Positions 27,091-37,052 are shown, numbered from the stretch's first letter. The stretch: DNA of 64,000 nt from Kordia aestuariivivens (GCF_014397005.1 NZ_JACGWS010000010.1:174152-238151), one strand, 5' to 3'. Notes: a model not told the origin generated them from the letters alone. Made by a program: numbers and translations.

Positions 27091-30000
27091 CTAAAAAGAA
27101 AGCTTCGCCACCACCAATCGATCACTAGACTTTGTTAAGCGAATGATTTTGACTTCTTTGGTTTCTTTCTTTGTTCCGTAGTATTTGTACAAGGTTACTT
27201 TCATAAAGGTCGGATTCTCCACTTTTTGATAGCGATCGCCGAAGTATTTAATCTTTACAAAATAGTTTCCTTTGATGGCTTTTTTTAACGTGAATTCTTC
27301 TGGACCAAAACCTTGCGTCATGTCTTGCGACATACGACCGCCAATTTTAGTTTTTGTATGACTGTACCAGCATTCTTCCAAATTCGGATCAATCACGTGT
27401 AAGTCAATATCCGTATCATTATGATTCCAATCAACCACGATCCGCACATCAAAAGTTTCTTTCGGAACAGTTGTTTTATCGAGTGCACTCGTAGTTATAT
27501 CATTTTCATATTCTTCAAGCAAATGATTCAATTCATTGAGCACAATTTTATTGAGACCTCCAAAATTTCGTCTGTGTGAATTCTTGTAAATTTCCCCAGA
27601 AATTATTCCGTTTAACAAATCAAAAGCTTCCTGACATTTGCCAACATTTCCATACGCTAAGGCTAAATCTCTGTATGATTGTGCATCTTCCGAACGCAAT
27701 TCTAATACGCGATTAAATATAAAGACTGCCAACCAATTTTGATTGTTCGCTTGCAATTGATAGCCGTATACTTTCAACAATTCATAATTATCAAAGTCCG
27801 TTTCAGCAATGTTAGAAGCAATTCGTTCTGAATACTCCATTGTTTTAAATTCATCTCTAAAAAGATTGGAAACATCTACGTAATACGCTGGTACATCGAT
27901 GTATTTTGTACGTTGTAATAAGTAAAAATTGTATGCTTCTTCTTTCGTTTTAAACTGACGCAATTCGTTGATATAGTCGGTTTTTACCGTTAAATCGGCA
28001 ACTTGTAATCGCTTTTTAGATGGTTGACGATGATTTTGAACACTCGTTGTCGTTTGCTGTACTCGTGTTGTATTTGTGAAATTAGCTCCGTTTGCATTTA
28101 CATTAAAAATGATAGGTAAGGTGTAACGAACACTTACAGTTCTTCCGCCTTGTTTCCCTGGTGTCATTTGTGGTAATAAATTCAATACACGTTTTACTTC
28201 TGCTGAAATGCGTTCATGTGGCGATCGGACTGCAATAGTTCCAATAGTTCCTTGTTCAGTAATCGTAAACATAACATCTGCACGTTTTCTTCCTTCGGGA
28301 AGATTGAGTGTATTTACCAATGCCAGATTAAAATTTTCTTTTATATGTTCTTGTATTTTTTGTGCGAAACATTGTTTGCTTTCGCTTTTACTTCTAATAC
28401 TTTCACAACCCGGAAATATTGGAGCAAATTCTATAATATAAAAAGGAATTTCCTCGATGGATTCTTCTATTTCGACGATTTTGACTTCTTGAATAGTATT
28501 TAGGATATTAGATCGCACTTCTTGATTTGTACTTCTAATATTTGGACTTTCATTGAATGAAACAGAATTTTCAGATTCTATGACAGTTTCTTCAACTTCT
28601 ACTTCATCTGCAATAACTTCTATAATATCGCCATTTGGAAATTTCTTTTTGTGAAGTTCAATATCAGCAAGTATTTTGTTGTATTCTTCCAACAATTCTG
28701 CTGGCGGTTCAATTTTATAACGCACATAATCCATAACTTGTTCCAACACAATTAAGGATGTAAAGTCAGTAACTAAGCCGTATTGAGTGGCTAAGTTGAT
28801 AATTTCTGCTTTATTTTCTTTTGAATTTTGGTGTAGATCGTTCAACTTTTTCTGTGCCCACATGCGTGGAACATTTTGTGCTTTTTGCTGTCCGTCTTTA
28901 AAGTTTACAATGATGCTTTGTTCCACAGTGGTTCCATATCCAAAATGTAAAACAATACTATCGCTATTGCCTATGTTTTTTCCAGCAATGGAGAATGTAT
29001 TCCCAACATTTACAGGCAAATTCGGATAGGCTTCTATATGTTGAGCGCTAGAGGTGTAGCCTAAAAATCGATATTGCTGATATTTTAAACCAGAAAATCC
29101 TTCTAATGCCGTTTTTGTAGTCAAATTGAGATAAGTTCCATTAGATGATTGTGCCATTCTACTTAAAGCAGCGTGATTGGATTTTGTCAAACTATTGACC
29201 ACGAATAAAGGAATGGTAGAATTATAGCTTGAAGCACTTAACGACTGAATTCCATCTGAAAATAATAACACAAGATCAGCATCTTTATGTTTGGGATCTT
29301 GTATGTCATAGTTTGTTCCGCCATCATAAATAGTATTCTTAATTTCGGTTTTTAAATCGTTCCAATTTCCGTTACGAATGTTGAATGTTTTTTCGGTGAT
29401 TAACACATTGCTAAACGATTTGAAGTTTACTTTCACATTCTCTAAGTATGAAAAATAAGCGTCTAATAACGCAATTTCTTTTGCTAAATTTCTGTCTTTC
29501 ATTGAAAGTGAAGCGTCCCAAAAAATAGTAATTTCGGTTGCTTTCTTACGAATGCTTTTTTTCGGGTTTAACGACATAAATGCATAGAAATGATCGTCTG
29601 AAATAAATACTTTTTTTGAATTCACTTTCGTTGGAATTTTTATCAGGATGCTTTTATCGGGCGTGTAATTTGACTTTGAGAGCTTTGTTTTAAAATTACG
29701 TTGCCAGTTTTCAAATTGCAATCCAGAAACTTGTCCTTCTTCAATAACAGGTTGATCTTCTTGTTCAAAAACGGTAATTTCAAGATTGAACTTGTCTAAT
29801 TTATTTTTGAAGTGTAATGGTAAATTATAAAAGAAACCATCTTTTTTGTGGAGCAAATCTTGCTCGTACGCTAGCACAACGCGTTTGTAACCTTTTGCCG
29901 GAATAGGGTAGATGCGCGCTTTGTAATTGTTTCCCGTGCCTTTTTCTAGTAATGCCGGATCAACTCTTCGGCGAACGACTGCTTCAAAGGCAATTCTTCC

Positions 30001-30297
30001 GAGTTCTTTGTCAACAACGACGGCTTCTCTAAGTTTGCCGTTTACATCTAGCGCAAAGCGAGAAACATTAAAATTTTCTCCCAAAGGGAAAGATAACTCG
30101 CCTTCTAAAATTTGATTGGTAGGATTGTAATACAGCATATCAAAGGTTGTAGTGGCTTTGTTGCCGATAATTTCTACTTTGATATCTAAAGAAGATAAAC
30201 CTACTTGTGTGTTGCCTGTTTTTAGTACAGGCGGCTCTTGTGCGTTACTGAATGTGGTAAACAACAGTAACAGTACAAATGGTACGAATGTTTTCAT
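27091..30297 (-). CDS. VIT-VWA-TonB_C-TPR-DUF2135 protein, secreted
   Basis: 1068 aa from the ATG at 30297 (signal peptide MKTFVPFVLLLLFTTFSNAQ; the frame itself runs to 30345). Order: vault/inter-alpha-trypsin (VIT) domain about 20-145, von Willebrand A with MIDAS-like DASLS at about 260, a stretch of Glu/Val linker, a TonB C-terminal-like domain about 625-730 (FPGCES...LPQMTPGKQGG), helical TPR-like repeats about 790-920, and DUF2135 from about 945 (VDWNHNDTDIDLHV). VIT/VWA and DUF2135 often occur together; an internal TonB_C module is unusual. Likely a periplasmic or surface adhesion or scaffold protein. Confidence 0.82.
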   Translation of the reverse strand: MKTFVPFVLLLLFTTFSNAQEPPVLKTGNTQVGLSSLDIKVEIIGNKATTTFDMLYYNPTNQILEGELSFPLGENFNVSRFALDVNGKLREAVVVDKELGRIAFEAVVRRRVDPALLEKGTGNNYKARIYPIPAKGYKRVVLAYEQDLLHKKDGFFYNLPLHFKNKLDKFNLEITVFEQEDQPVIEEGQVSGLQFENWQRNFKTKLSKSNYTPDKSILIKIPTKVNSKKVFISDDHFYAFMSLNPKKSIRKKATEITIFWDASLSMKDRNLAKEIALLDAYFSYLENVKVNFKSFSNVLITEKTFNIRNGNWNDLKTEIKNTIYDGGTNYDIQDPKHKDADLVLLFSDGIQSLSASSYNSTIPLFVVNSLTKSNHAALSRMAQSSNGTYLNLTTKTALEGFSGLKYQQYRFLGYTSSAQHIEAYPNLPVNVGNTFSIAGKNIGNSDSIVLHFGYGTTVEQSIIVNFKDGQQKAQNVPRMWAQKKLNDLHQNSKENKAEIINLATQYGLVTDFTSLIVLEQVMDYVRYKIEPPAELLEEYNKILADIELHKKKFPNGDIIEVIADEVEVEETVIESENSVSFNESPNIRSTNQEVRSNILNTIQEVKIVEIEESIEEIPFYIIEFAPIFPGCESIRSKSESKQCFAQKIQEHIKENFNLALVNTLNLPEGRKRADVMFTITEQGTIGTIAVRSPHERISAEVKRVLNLLPQMTPGKQGGRTVSVRYTLPIIFNVNANGANFTNTTRVQQTTTSVQNHRQPSKKRLQVADLTVKTDYINELRQFKTKEEAYNFYLLQRTKYIDVPAYYVDVSNLFRDEFKTMEYSERIASNIAETDFDNYELLKVYGYQLQANNQNWLAVFIFNRVLELRSEDAQSYRDLALAYGNVGKCQEAFDLLNGIISGEIYKNSHRRNFGGLNKIVLNELNHLLEEYENDITTSALDKTTVPKETFDVRIVVDWNHNDTDIDLHVIDPNLEECWYSHTKTKIGGRMSQDMTQGFGPEEFTLKKAIKGNYFVKIKYFGDRYQKVENPTFMKVTLYKYYGTKKETKEVKIIRLTKSSDRLVVAKLSF

Positions 30298-30391
30298 AAA
30301 ATCGGGTTTTGAGACTAAAGTTTTGTCTCTAGAATCAATTTTCATACCGTTTTTTAAGAAAACTTTATGATATGCTTAATCGCGAGTAGCT

Positions 30392-30934
30392 TTATTTAAT
30401 ACAGACTGGCTTATAGCGTTTGATAAGCGATGTATTGAGCGAAGAAGATAAATACTTTGATTTTTTTAGTAAAAAATGCTGATAGGTTTCATCTTGACTT
30501 TTATAATCGGCACCAATCTTTTTTGCAATGGTGAGCGAGTTTATATTTTCAGGAATAATGCTAATGTGTAGGGTTTCAAAATTTAATATATGAAAACAAT
30601 AATAGAGGATTCCTGTGACCAATTTACTGGTGAGTAATGTTCGTCTGGCACCAAGAATATCATTCACCATGATTCCTAATTCTCCAGAGCCATCAGCAAT
30701 ATTTTTAATCAATACAACGCCTTTTGCTTTGTCTTCGTCTATTACGATAAAAAGGTGCGTATTCTCGGTTTCAATTAAGTTTGCTTTCACCCACGAAACA
30801 TGACTTTCATACGGAATTACAGCACTATTTCGCATTCCTTTCCGAACTTCAGGACTATTAATCAAGTCATACAGCTTATCGGTATGTTCTGGCAAGAAAC
30901 GCTCCATGGTTATATTACCAACATGAATTATCAT
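30392..30934 (-). CDS. GNAT acetyltransferase (PseH/RimJ-like)
   Basis: 180 aa. RFLPEHTDKLYDLIN, GELGIMVND and IIPENINSLTIAKKIGA are the usual GNAT blocks of amino-sugar or ribosomal-protein N-acetyltransferases. It overlaps the aminotransferase gene by 4 bp. Together these enzymes would install and acetylate an amino group on a sugar or similar acceptor (inference). It is the last gene of the seven-gene operon. Confidence 0.82.
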   Translation of the reverse strand: MIIHVGNITMERFLPEHTDKLYDLINSPEVRKGMRNSAVIPYESHVSWVKANLIETENTHLFIVIDEDKAKGVVLIKNIADGSGELGIMVNDILGARRTLLTSKLVTGILYYCFHILNFETLHISIIPENINSLTIAKKIGADYKSQDETYQHFLLKKSKYLSSSLNTSLIKRYKPVCIK

Positions 30935-32028
30935 AGGAATTTTTTAACGATTTTACAGGCTTCAGTCAATTTTGACAAATCCACTAGAAAGCTAGGGAAA
31001 AATCGAATGTATTGATCATAAAAGCTGACTATTATTTTATTAGCCATGAGTTCTTTCACCACAGCTTTTGTATTGCTTTGTGAACCCAAATTAATATTCC
31101 ACAATGCACCTTGACCAGCTAAAGATGCTGCAGGCAAATGCTCCAAGACACATTTTTCAATTTCAGTGATATATGTTTCCACATCAAGTTGTTCGTATGC
31201 TTTTAATGTTGCAATCACAGATGCACAAGCCATTGGATGATTGAAATAGGTGCCGCCTCCGCGAAATTTTTCTGGAGTGATAAACGTTTTTTCTTGTAAA
31301 ACTACAGCGATAGGAAAACCACTGCCCATTGCTTTTCCTCCCAAAACAATATCAGGTTTTAAATTGTGTGTTTTAAAGAAGAAAGAAGAACCAGTTCGGT
31401 GAAATCCTATGAGAATTTCATCATAAATTTGAAGCACACCAAAGCGTGATGCCAAGTCCTGTAGACTTTGGTAAAAGTTTGATGATGCTTTGAAACCGCC
31501 ACCACTCATTTGAATGGGTTCAATAATAACAGCCGAAATTGTTCCTTCACGCATGTGATTTTCGCAGATTTCTAGAATTTCACTTTCTTCTTTTTCGCCT
31601 ACAAATGGAATTCTGATGATTTGATTGTCATCTTTAAGGCAGGATTCAAAACCAAGCTTGTTGGCAAATATGGTTTTTCCATGCATGCTATTTGCAAAAC
31701 TGATAATTTTAGATTTGCCATTGGATGCCATTGCCATTTTTACTGCAATTTCTACTGCATTTGCACCCGAAGGATAAAAACCATGCACATTGTATCCTTC
31801 TACATATTTTTCTACAGCTTCTTTTGCTTGTACGTATACCGACGATTCAATAAATCCGGGAGATGTGTAGGCTTTCAATTGTTTTACTTGTGCACTGACC
31901 ACTGGAGGAAAATTATGCCCAAGACATACGGAGCCGTAACCCATGCAAAGATCGAAATATTCCTGCTCAGACGTATCTATAAGATAGTCTTCATAAGCAT
32001 TTGTGATGTTCATTTTTGGTTCAATCAT
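30931..32028 (-). CDS. Class III PLP-dependent aminotransferase
   Basis: 365 aa. GFYPSGANAVEIAVKMA binds the cofactor phosphate, IYDEILIGFHRTG holds the pyridine-contacting Asp, and VLGGKAMGSGFP carries the Schiff-base Lys. It is shorter than typical members (420-450 aa) because the N-terminal arm is reduced. It overlaps neighbours on both sides (8 bp and 4 bp). Substrate is likely a keto-sugar or aldehyde intermediate of the operon's product (inference). Confidence 0.88.
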   Translation of the reverse strand: MIEPKMNITNAYEDYLIDTSEQEYFDLCMGYGSVCLGHNFPPVVSAQVKQLKAYTSPGFIESSVYVQAKEAVEKYVEGYNVHGFYPSGANAVEIAVKMAMASNGKSKIISFANSMHGKTIFANKLGFESCLKDDNQIIRIPFVGEKEESEILEICENHMREGTISAVIIEPIQMSGGGFKASSNFYQSLQDLASRFGVLQIYDEILIGFHRTGSSFFFKTHNLKPDIVLGGKAMGSGFPIAVVLQEKTFITPEKFRGGGTYFNHPMACASVIATLKAYEQLDVETYITEIEKCVLEHLPAASLAGQGALWNINLGSQSNTKAVVKELMANKIIVSFYDQYIRFFPSFLVDLSKLTEACKIVKKFL

Positions 32029-33112
32029 TGGTAAGTGCTTTTACGATACTTTGTGGTGTTGGTAAACGATGGTATTCATCTAGAATACGTCGACGGTTTT
32101 CTTTTGAATACTGTTTTTCTAATAGTGTGTCAAGATTTGGTTCAAGTGGCGATAGAAAATCGATAAATTCAGGTTTTCCGCTACGATAAATTCCATCTGA
32201 CATGTGGTTAAATAAATCTTCACTTAAATCGGCAATATGTCCTTTTCCAAAACATAAAAAAGGAACATCATAATAATAACACATTAATATTGAGTTTGAG
32301 AACACATTCCAATAAAAAACGATATCCGATTCACTAACGAGTGTTTCAAACTCTTCTAAGGTTAAGAAATTTAATATTTGTAAGTTTTTAAGCGGAGCTA
32401 AAGGTACGCGCAGCATATTTGCTATATTTTCAGGAAATACACAGCGAACACGATTTTCTGTGTTTTGACAAATTTCTTTTAATCTTTCGGCTAATTCCTT
32501 GATAAATAGTTCGCCATGTTTGACGAATAGTAAGGTGGAATCAAGCTCGCCTAATACAAAAAGCCAATGATCTTTTTTTTCAGTGTCGTGCTGTGGTTTT
32601 TTTTCCTTTAAACAATATTTGTCATTATAAAATAAATAGGCATTTTCCAGATTGCTTTTACATGGAAACCCATAAATATGTGGTAATTCTTTTAAATATT
32701 CACTGAGAAAAGTCATTTCATTTTTTAGCGATACCAATGGATTTCCATCAAGTTCAAAAGAACATTCAGGATAACTATCGTACACTCTAACAAAAGGGTC
32801 GGTAGTTATTATTGGGCAACCTAATTTCTTTAAATACTCATAAAATAATTGAAATTCCTCCATCGTTGCTAAACCACCATTGACTATTAAATAGCCCGTA
32901 TTGAGTGAGATTACATCTGGCTTTTCATTTTCTATAATTCTTTCCAGTTCGGTGATAGAAGAGTAGACATATTTGATATCAACAACTTCATCAAAATAGG
33001 TTGCTCTTTTTTTTGGTACGACAAAAATGCTTTGAAATGGTTGATTGCGCGCGAAAAAAGTTGCCAGACTCAATTCGCCAAAATCATTTGACGTTATAAA
33101 TAAGACCTTCAT
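32021..33112 (-). CDS. GT-B-like protein, copy B of a tandem pair
   Basis: 363 aa. Starts VLFITSNDFGELSLATFF and has SDIVFYWNVFSNSILMCYYYDVPFLCFGKGH near 285-315. It is paralogous to the upstream 359-aa protein, which has SDLMLYWNVFSAST and VFLGLGHM at the same place. Two Rossmann-like halves suggest a GT-B glycosyltransferase fold, but no nucleotide-sugar motif is certain. No signal peptide. Family not recognised. Confidence 0.6.
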   Translation of the reverse strand: MKVLFITSNDFGELSLATFFARNQPFQSIFVVPKKRATYFDEVVDIKYVYSSITELERIIENEKPDVISLNTGYLIVNGGLATMEEFQLFYEYLKKLGCPIITTDPFVRVYDSYPECSFELDGNPLVSLKNEMTFLSEYLKELPHIYGFPCKSNLENAYLFYNDKYCLKEKKPQHDTEKKDHWLFVLGELDSTLLFVKHGELFIKELAERLKEICQNTENRVRCVFPENIANMLRVPLAPLKNLQILNFLTLEEFETLVSESDIVFYWNVFSNSILMCYYYDVPFLCFGKGHIADLSEDLFNHMSDGIYRSGKPEFIDFLSPLEPNLDTLLEKQYSKENRRRILDEYHRLPTPQSIVKALTND

Positions 33113-34188
33113 AATGCTTCTGTTTTGTTAGACAAAATTGCTAATGGAGTGTCTAATTCATAATATGGCTGGTGAAGTTTTGGGTTTTTCATGGATTCGT
33201 CATCGCATTCTAAACTTTTTATGAGTGTAGCTATGGAAGCGTCATCAAGTGGTATGATTTCTGGATCATTCTCTGGAAACCAAGACGATTTGATGTATTT
33301 GTAAAAACCTGGAAAAATTGTTTCCATGTGTCCAAGACCTAGAAAAACAGTCGGTTTTTTGTAGAGTCTGCACAGCAATGTTGAGGCAGAAAATACATTC
33401 CAATAGAGCATTAAATCTGATTGGGCTATGAGATCTTCAAAAGCAGCCATACTGCAATAACTCACGTAATTAATATTAGGAATAGCAGTTAGTTTTAATT
33501 TTAATATTTCATTTAAAGCTTCTGGGAATACCAAATTGACTTTGATATTGTGGTTTTGAACTAATGAGGTAAATAGCGGAATTAATGTCTTGTGATAACT
33601 TCCATCATTGCCGTTTTGCAATAGCAAAAATTCTTCCGATGACATGATAAAAGTCCATTGCTTTCTATCATCCGATGGAACGATTACATCACGCTTGAAA
33701 GGATTTGAGAAAGACTGACATGGAGCACCATCAAATTGAACTGGAACCGAATAAAGATGTCTATAAACTGTCAAACGTTCGCTGAGTTCTTTTAATTTGT
33801 CTCTTACTTTAGAGCGAAAATCGACAGAATCAGGGTCGTAGTCTAGTTGATCGTAGTAGCGCATGAATGGATCGCTGGTTGATACTGCAATTTTCTTTTC
33901 ATCTAGATAGTCTAGAAAACTGTAGAATTCAGGAAAAGTTAGGATGTTATTTGGCGCGATTAAATAGGCACTAAAAAGGAGTACTTGCTCTGGTTGTATG
34001 TCTCCAATATTTTTTTTTAAATCATCACTTGTATGATATAAAAATTTAGTCGCATTCGGATATTCAACGTGTTCAAACAAACGTTCAGGCAATGCCAAAT
34101 ATACATGAACTGGCTGTTTGAATAGGAGCAATCGTAGCAATACCAACTCTCCAAAATCATTGGAAAATACGAATAGGGTTTTATTCAT
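33109..34188 (-). CDS. GT-B-like protein, copy A of a tandem pair
   Basis: 359 aa, paralogue of the following gene (shared SNDFGEL start, TSDPFMRYYD / TTDPFVRVYD, and YWNVFS blocks). The 4-bp overlap between the copies suggests they form a heteromer or act in sequence. The fold looks GT-B-like by the two alpha/beta halves; activity is unproven. Confidence 0.6.
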   Translation of the reverse strand: MNKTLFVFSNDFGELVLLRLLLFKQPVHVYLALPERLFEHVEYPNATKFLYHTSDDLKKNIGDIQPEQVLLFSAYLIAPNNILTFPEFYSFLDYLDEKKIAVSTSDPFMRYYDQLDYDPDSVDFRSKVRDKLKELSERLTVYRHLYSVPVQFDGAPCQSFSNPFKRDVIVPSDDRKQWTFIMSSEEFLLLQNGNDGSYHKTLIPLFTSLVQNHNIKVNLVFPEALNEILKLKLTAIPNINYVSYCSMAAFEDLIAQSDLMLYWNVFSASTLLCRLYKKPTVFLGLGHMETIFPGFYKYIKSSWFPENDPEIIPLDDASIATLIKSLECDDESMKNPKLHQPYYELDTPLAILSNKTEAL

Positions 34189-34220
34189 GGTTGTGAAAGG
34201 TTATTAGTAGCCGATTGGTA

Positions 34221-34805
34221 TTACATGTGTAAATCGATCATTCTCTTTTTTAATAATTGAATTTGATCATTTTCTAACATGGTTTGACCGACTTTGATAA
34301 AATCTAATACAAGCACCACACGATCTTCCTCCGTATTATTCCATACTTCATGTTCAATGGTATCGTTGAACATCAAGAATTTTCCGGGTGTCCACGAACG
34401 TGTTTCATCGCCTACACGAATAGCGCACGCAGCTGCATCTTTTGGGATTTTTAATCCTAAGTGTGCACGATGCATGTTACCGTTGTTATATAAAAGTTTA
34501 TCATCCTCTTTTATCCACTCATGGTGTGGATGAATGCTTGAAAAACCTGAAAGTTTGGATACTGACGCAAAGGTGATGTTAGGTATTTTTCTTAATAATT
34601 CAAACGTAAGTGGACATTGTTCTTCATATACGTCATTATACTTATCGAGCATAATAAACAGCATCATTTTCCATCCACCGTCTTTACTGTGCTCGTAATC
34701 TGAATACTGCTTTTTTCCCAGATTTTGAATTTCTGACCAAACAGCTTCCCATTGATTTTCTATTTCCAATAAAAATGGGTAATCGTCATTTACTTCATAA
34801 AACAT
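34221..34805 (-). CDS. Aspartyl/asparaginyl beta-hydroxylase domain protein
   Basis: 194 aa Fe(II)/2-oxoglutarate dioxygenase. Seen: SSIHPHHEW, HRAHLGLKIP (H115 predicted iron ligand), RSWTPGKFLMFNDTIEHEVWN (H152 second ligand), matching the AspH/LpxO-type two-histidine site. It would hydroxylate an Asp/Asn side chain or a lipid acyl or similar chain. The setting between a glycosyltransferase and the GT-like pair points to tailoring of the same product. Confidence 0.85.
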   Translation of the reverse strand: MFYEVNDDYPFLLEIENQWEAVWSEIQNLGKKQYSDYEHSKDGGWKMMLFIMLDKYNDVYEEQCPLTFELLRKIPNITFASVSKLSGFSSIHPHHEWIKEDDKLLYNNGNMHRAHLGLKIPKDAAACAIRVGDETRSWTPGKFLMFNDTIEHEVWNNTEEDRVVLVLDFIKVGQTMLENDQIQLLKKRMIDLHM

Positions 34806-34826
34806 AACAATTATTGTTTTTGGTTA

Positions 34827-35963
34827 CTATTTTTCGATAATTTCTCCCGCTACTTTATTATACAGTTTCGCCATAATAATATTTGCGGCAATTTTGGCTC
34901 CATCACATTGCGCCAAATCGTTCGCAAACGATGCTAGATTAGATTTCACCTCTTGATTATGTGTTAACTCCTCAATAGTGTCTGTGAGCGCTTTAATGTC
35001 AATCGTATGATACGGTTGTGTAAGTAAGACTCCTAGTTTTAATTTTTCAACTCTACGACCAATTTCAAGTTGTTCCAAATTATTAGGAATAATAATCATC
35101 GGTTTTTTTTGCTTGATACATTCCATTACTGTTTCATGTCCTCCGTGACAAATAACCAGTGAGGTTTGTTTTAAATAAGAACGTAAATTCAAAAATTGAT
35201 CATCTTTTTGTTGACCAACATACGAAAGTTTGTAATCGGATGGCAATTTATCAATGAACCAAGGCGTTAGTTTTTCAGAACAACCAGTACTTCCAAAGAA
35301 TAGAAAAATATCATTCTTCTCTGGTACTTTTTGTATTTGTTGCCAACCTTCCCAGGAAAACATACCACATAGCATCCATTTATTTTTTATAGTATCTGAA
35401 TCATGTTCAATTTCCGAATTTTCAAAACGATCTATGCCAGGGACCAATATGGTATTTTCATTCAATGGATACGGATATTCACCATGCACACGATGACACA
35501 AAGTAGGATATCCTATTTTATGAGAGATGCAAAATAATGGAATCTCTTTCGTTTTTGGAATCAACAACGGCGCGTAATGATAATCTAGCACAATGACATC
35601 TGGACAGACATGTTCAATAATTTCTGTATCGCGATCAATAATTTTTTTTAGGAGTTTACCACGTCTTTCTAATTCTGGAGTCTCAAGATGTGTTGAAGCT
35701 TCAAGTAATGCTGATTCGTTTACATTACCATCTTTTGCATACGAAATTTGTCCAAAACTTTTGGTTGCATCGGCATACATTTCAATAGATGGAAGTATCG
35801 TTATTCTTGGGTCTACGAATTCGAAAAGATTCGCGTAATAGTCAGAAGCTGAGACATAAACATCTTGCCCTTCTTTACAAAGTTGTTCCGCAAGTGCTAA
35901 TGTTCTCGATAAATGACCGAGTACATTAGCCAACGGGAAAAGCAATATTTTCTTTCTCAGCAT
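34827..35963 (-). CDS. GT1-type glycosyltransferase
   Basis: 378 aa. The N-terminal half has NVLGHLSRTLALAEQL (acceptor-side glycine loop), and the C-terminal half has the donor-binding signature VICHGGHETVMECI...PMIIIPNNLEQ typical of UDP-glycosyl/glucuronosyl transferases and MurG-like enzymes. Soluble or peripherally attached. First enzyme of the seven-gene operon, 21 bp before the beta-hydroxylase. Confidence 0.88.
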   Translation of the reverse strand: MLRKKILLFPLANVLGHLSRTLALAEQLCKEGQDVYVSASDYYANLFEFVDPRITILPSIEMYADATKSFGQISYAKDGNVNESALLEASTHLETPELERRGKLLKKIIDRDTEIIEHVCPDVIVLDYHYAPLLIPKTKEIPLFCISHKIGYPTLCHRVHGEYPYPLNENTILVPGIDRFENSEIEHDSDTIKNKWMLCGMFSWEGWQQIQKVPEKNDIFLFFGSTGCSEKLTPWFIDKLPSDYKLSYVGQQKDDQFLNLRSYLKQTSLVICHGGHETVMECIKQKKPMIIIPNNLEQLEIGRRVEKLKLGVLLTQPYHTIDIKALTDTIEELTHNQEVKSNLASFANDLAQCDGAKIAANIIMAKLYNKVAGEIIEK

Positions 35964-36044
35964 CCTGACAATTTATTTATTTCAACAAACACCATCTATA
36001 AACACTATTTTGTTTTTAAGTTGGGTAATGAAATCTGTCTAATT

Positions 36045-37052
36045 TTATTTAGGCGGACAGCTTAAATCGAATAGTTTTATATCAATTTCAAATTGTTTCA
36101 ATACATTAAGGATTTCCGCAATTAATGCATCAAAGTTTGGAATACTTGGAAGATTAATATGGATATTAATTAAATCACTTAAACCTGGAATCGATGGCAA
36201 TTTGATATGTAACGCATTCAATAAGTCATTAATTAGACCTTCAATTGGCTTCATAGCCAGATCAAGGAATTCTCCTAGCGTATTAAAGATATCATATAGA
36301 CTTACCATGTGTGGATATGGTAACGGAATCATAATTTCGATTGTCTTTAATGCATGCTCTACTTCTTTCAATATATCCATTAATGGATTCAGTACTTTGA
36401 AAACATCGTTGATAGCATTCAGTATTGCTGGCAATGGGTTTAAAGCAGCTTTTATTTTAGCCAACTCATTATAAAGTGTATTAATTACTGAGTTAGTATC
36501 GCTCATCGCTTTGTTAAGCTTAACGGTTCCTGGCTCAGTTTTACTTGAAAACGTATTCAAGTAATTTTGACCAGTTTCTTTTACGGAACCTTCTGGTAAG
36601 CTGTTAATACAAGAAGCGATTTCTGTAAAATGAGTTAGAAAAGCACCTGAAATTTTAGCAACTTCATTTGCCGCAGCAATTCCTTTATCCAGAATAGGAT
36701 CTAGTTTTTGCAGATTATCGTGCAGTGGTTTTACTGTTTTAGCTAAACGAGCCGCAGCGTCTTTGGCCGGTTTAATTTCTAACATCATTGTATTCACAAG
36801 GGTTTTATAAGCACTTGCTGCTTGTCCTACCTCTGGAACAACTGAAACAATAGTTAATAAATCTTTAGTTAAGGACAAAGCCTTATAAAGTTTGTTTAAA
36901 TCGTCAGAAATTATCTGAGGATACCCCAAATATTTAATAACTTCGTCATTAGTATTCTTTAATCGAGTAAAGTTTTGACTTAATTCCGTAGCTAACTTTG
37001 GCGTTTGTGTTAACGTCCGAATAAAACTGTTTGTAGGTGTCATATCTACCAT
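36045..37052 (-). CDS. Helical hydrophobic-patterned hypothetical protein
   Basis: 335 aa, no signal peptide, no clear membrane helix, but almost continuous amphipathic helix with repeated LP(S/A)IP and INxLxxxL motifs and heptad-like spacing. The C-terminal third repeats IKLPSIPGL and INLPSIPNF. It opens the operon, 81 bp upstream of the glycosyltransferase start. Possible lipid-binding or pore-like structure, or the substrate of the operon's enzymes; nothing proves either. Confidence 0.65.
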   Translation of the reverse strand: MVDMTPTNSFIRTLTQTPKLATELSQNFTRLKNTNDEVIKYLGYPQIISDDLNKLYKALSLTKDLLTIVSVVPEVGQAASAYKTLVNTMMLEIKPAKDAAARLAKTVKPLHDNLQKLDPILDKGIAAANEVAKISGAFLTHFTEIASCINSLPEGSVKETGQNYLNTFSSKTEPGTVKLNKAMSDTNSVINTLYNELAKIKAALNPLPAILNAINDVFKVLNPLMDILKEVEHALKTIEIMIPLPYPHMVSLYDIFNTLGEFLDLAMKPIEGLINDLLNALHIKLPSIPGLSDLINIHINLPSIPNFDALIAEILNVLKQFEIDIKLFDLSCPPK

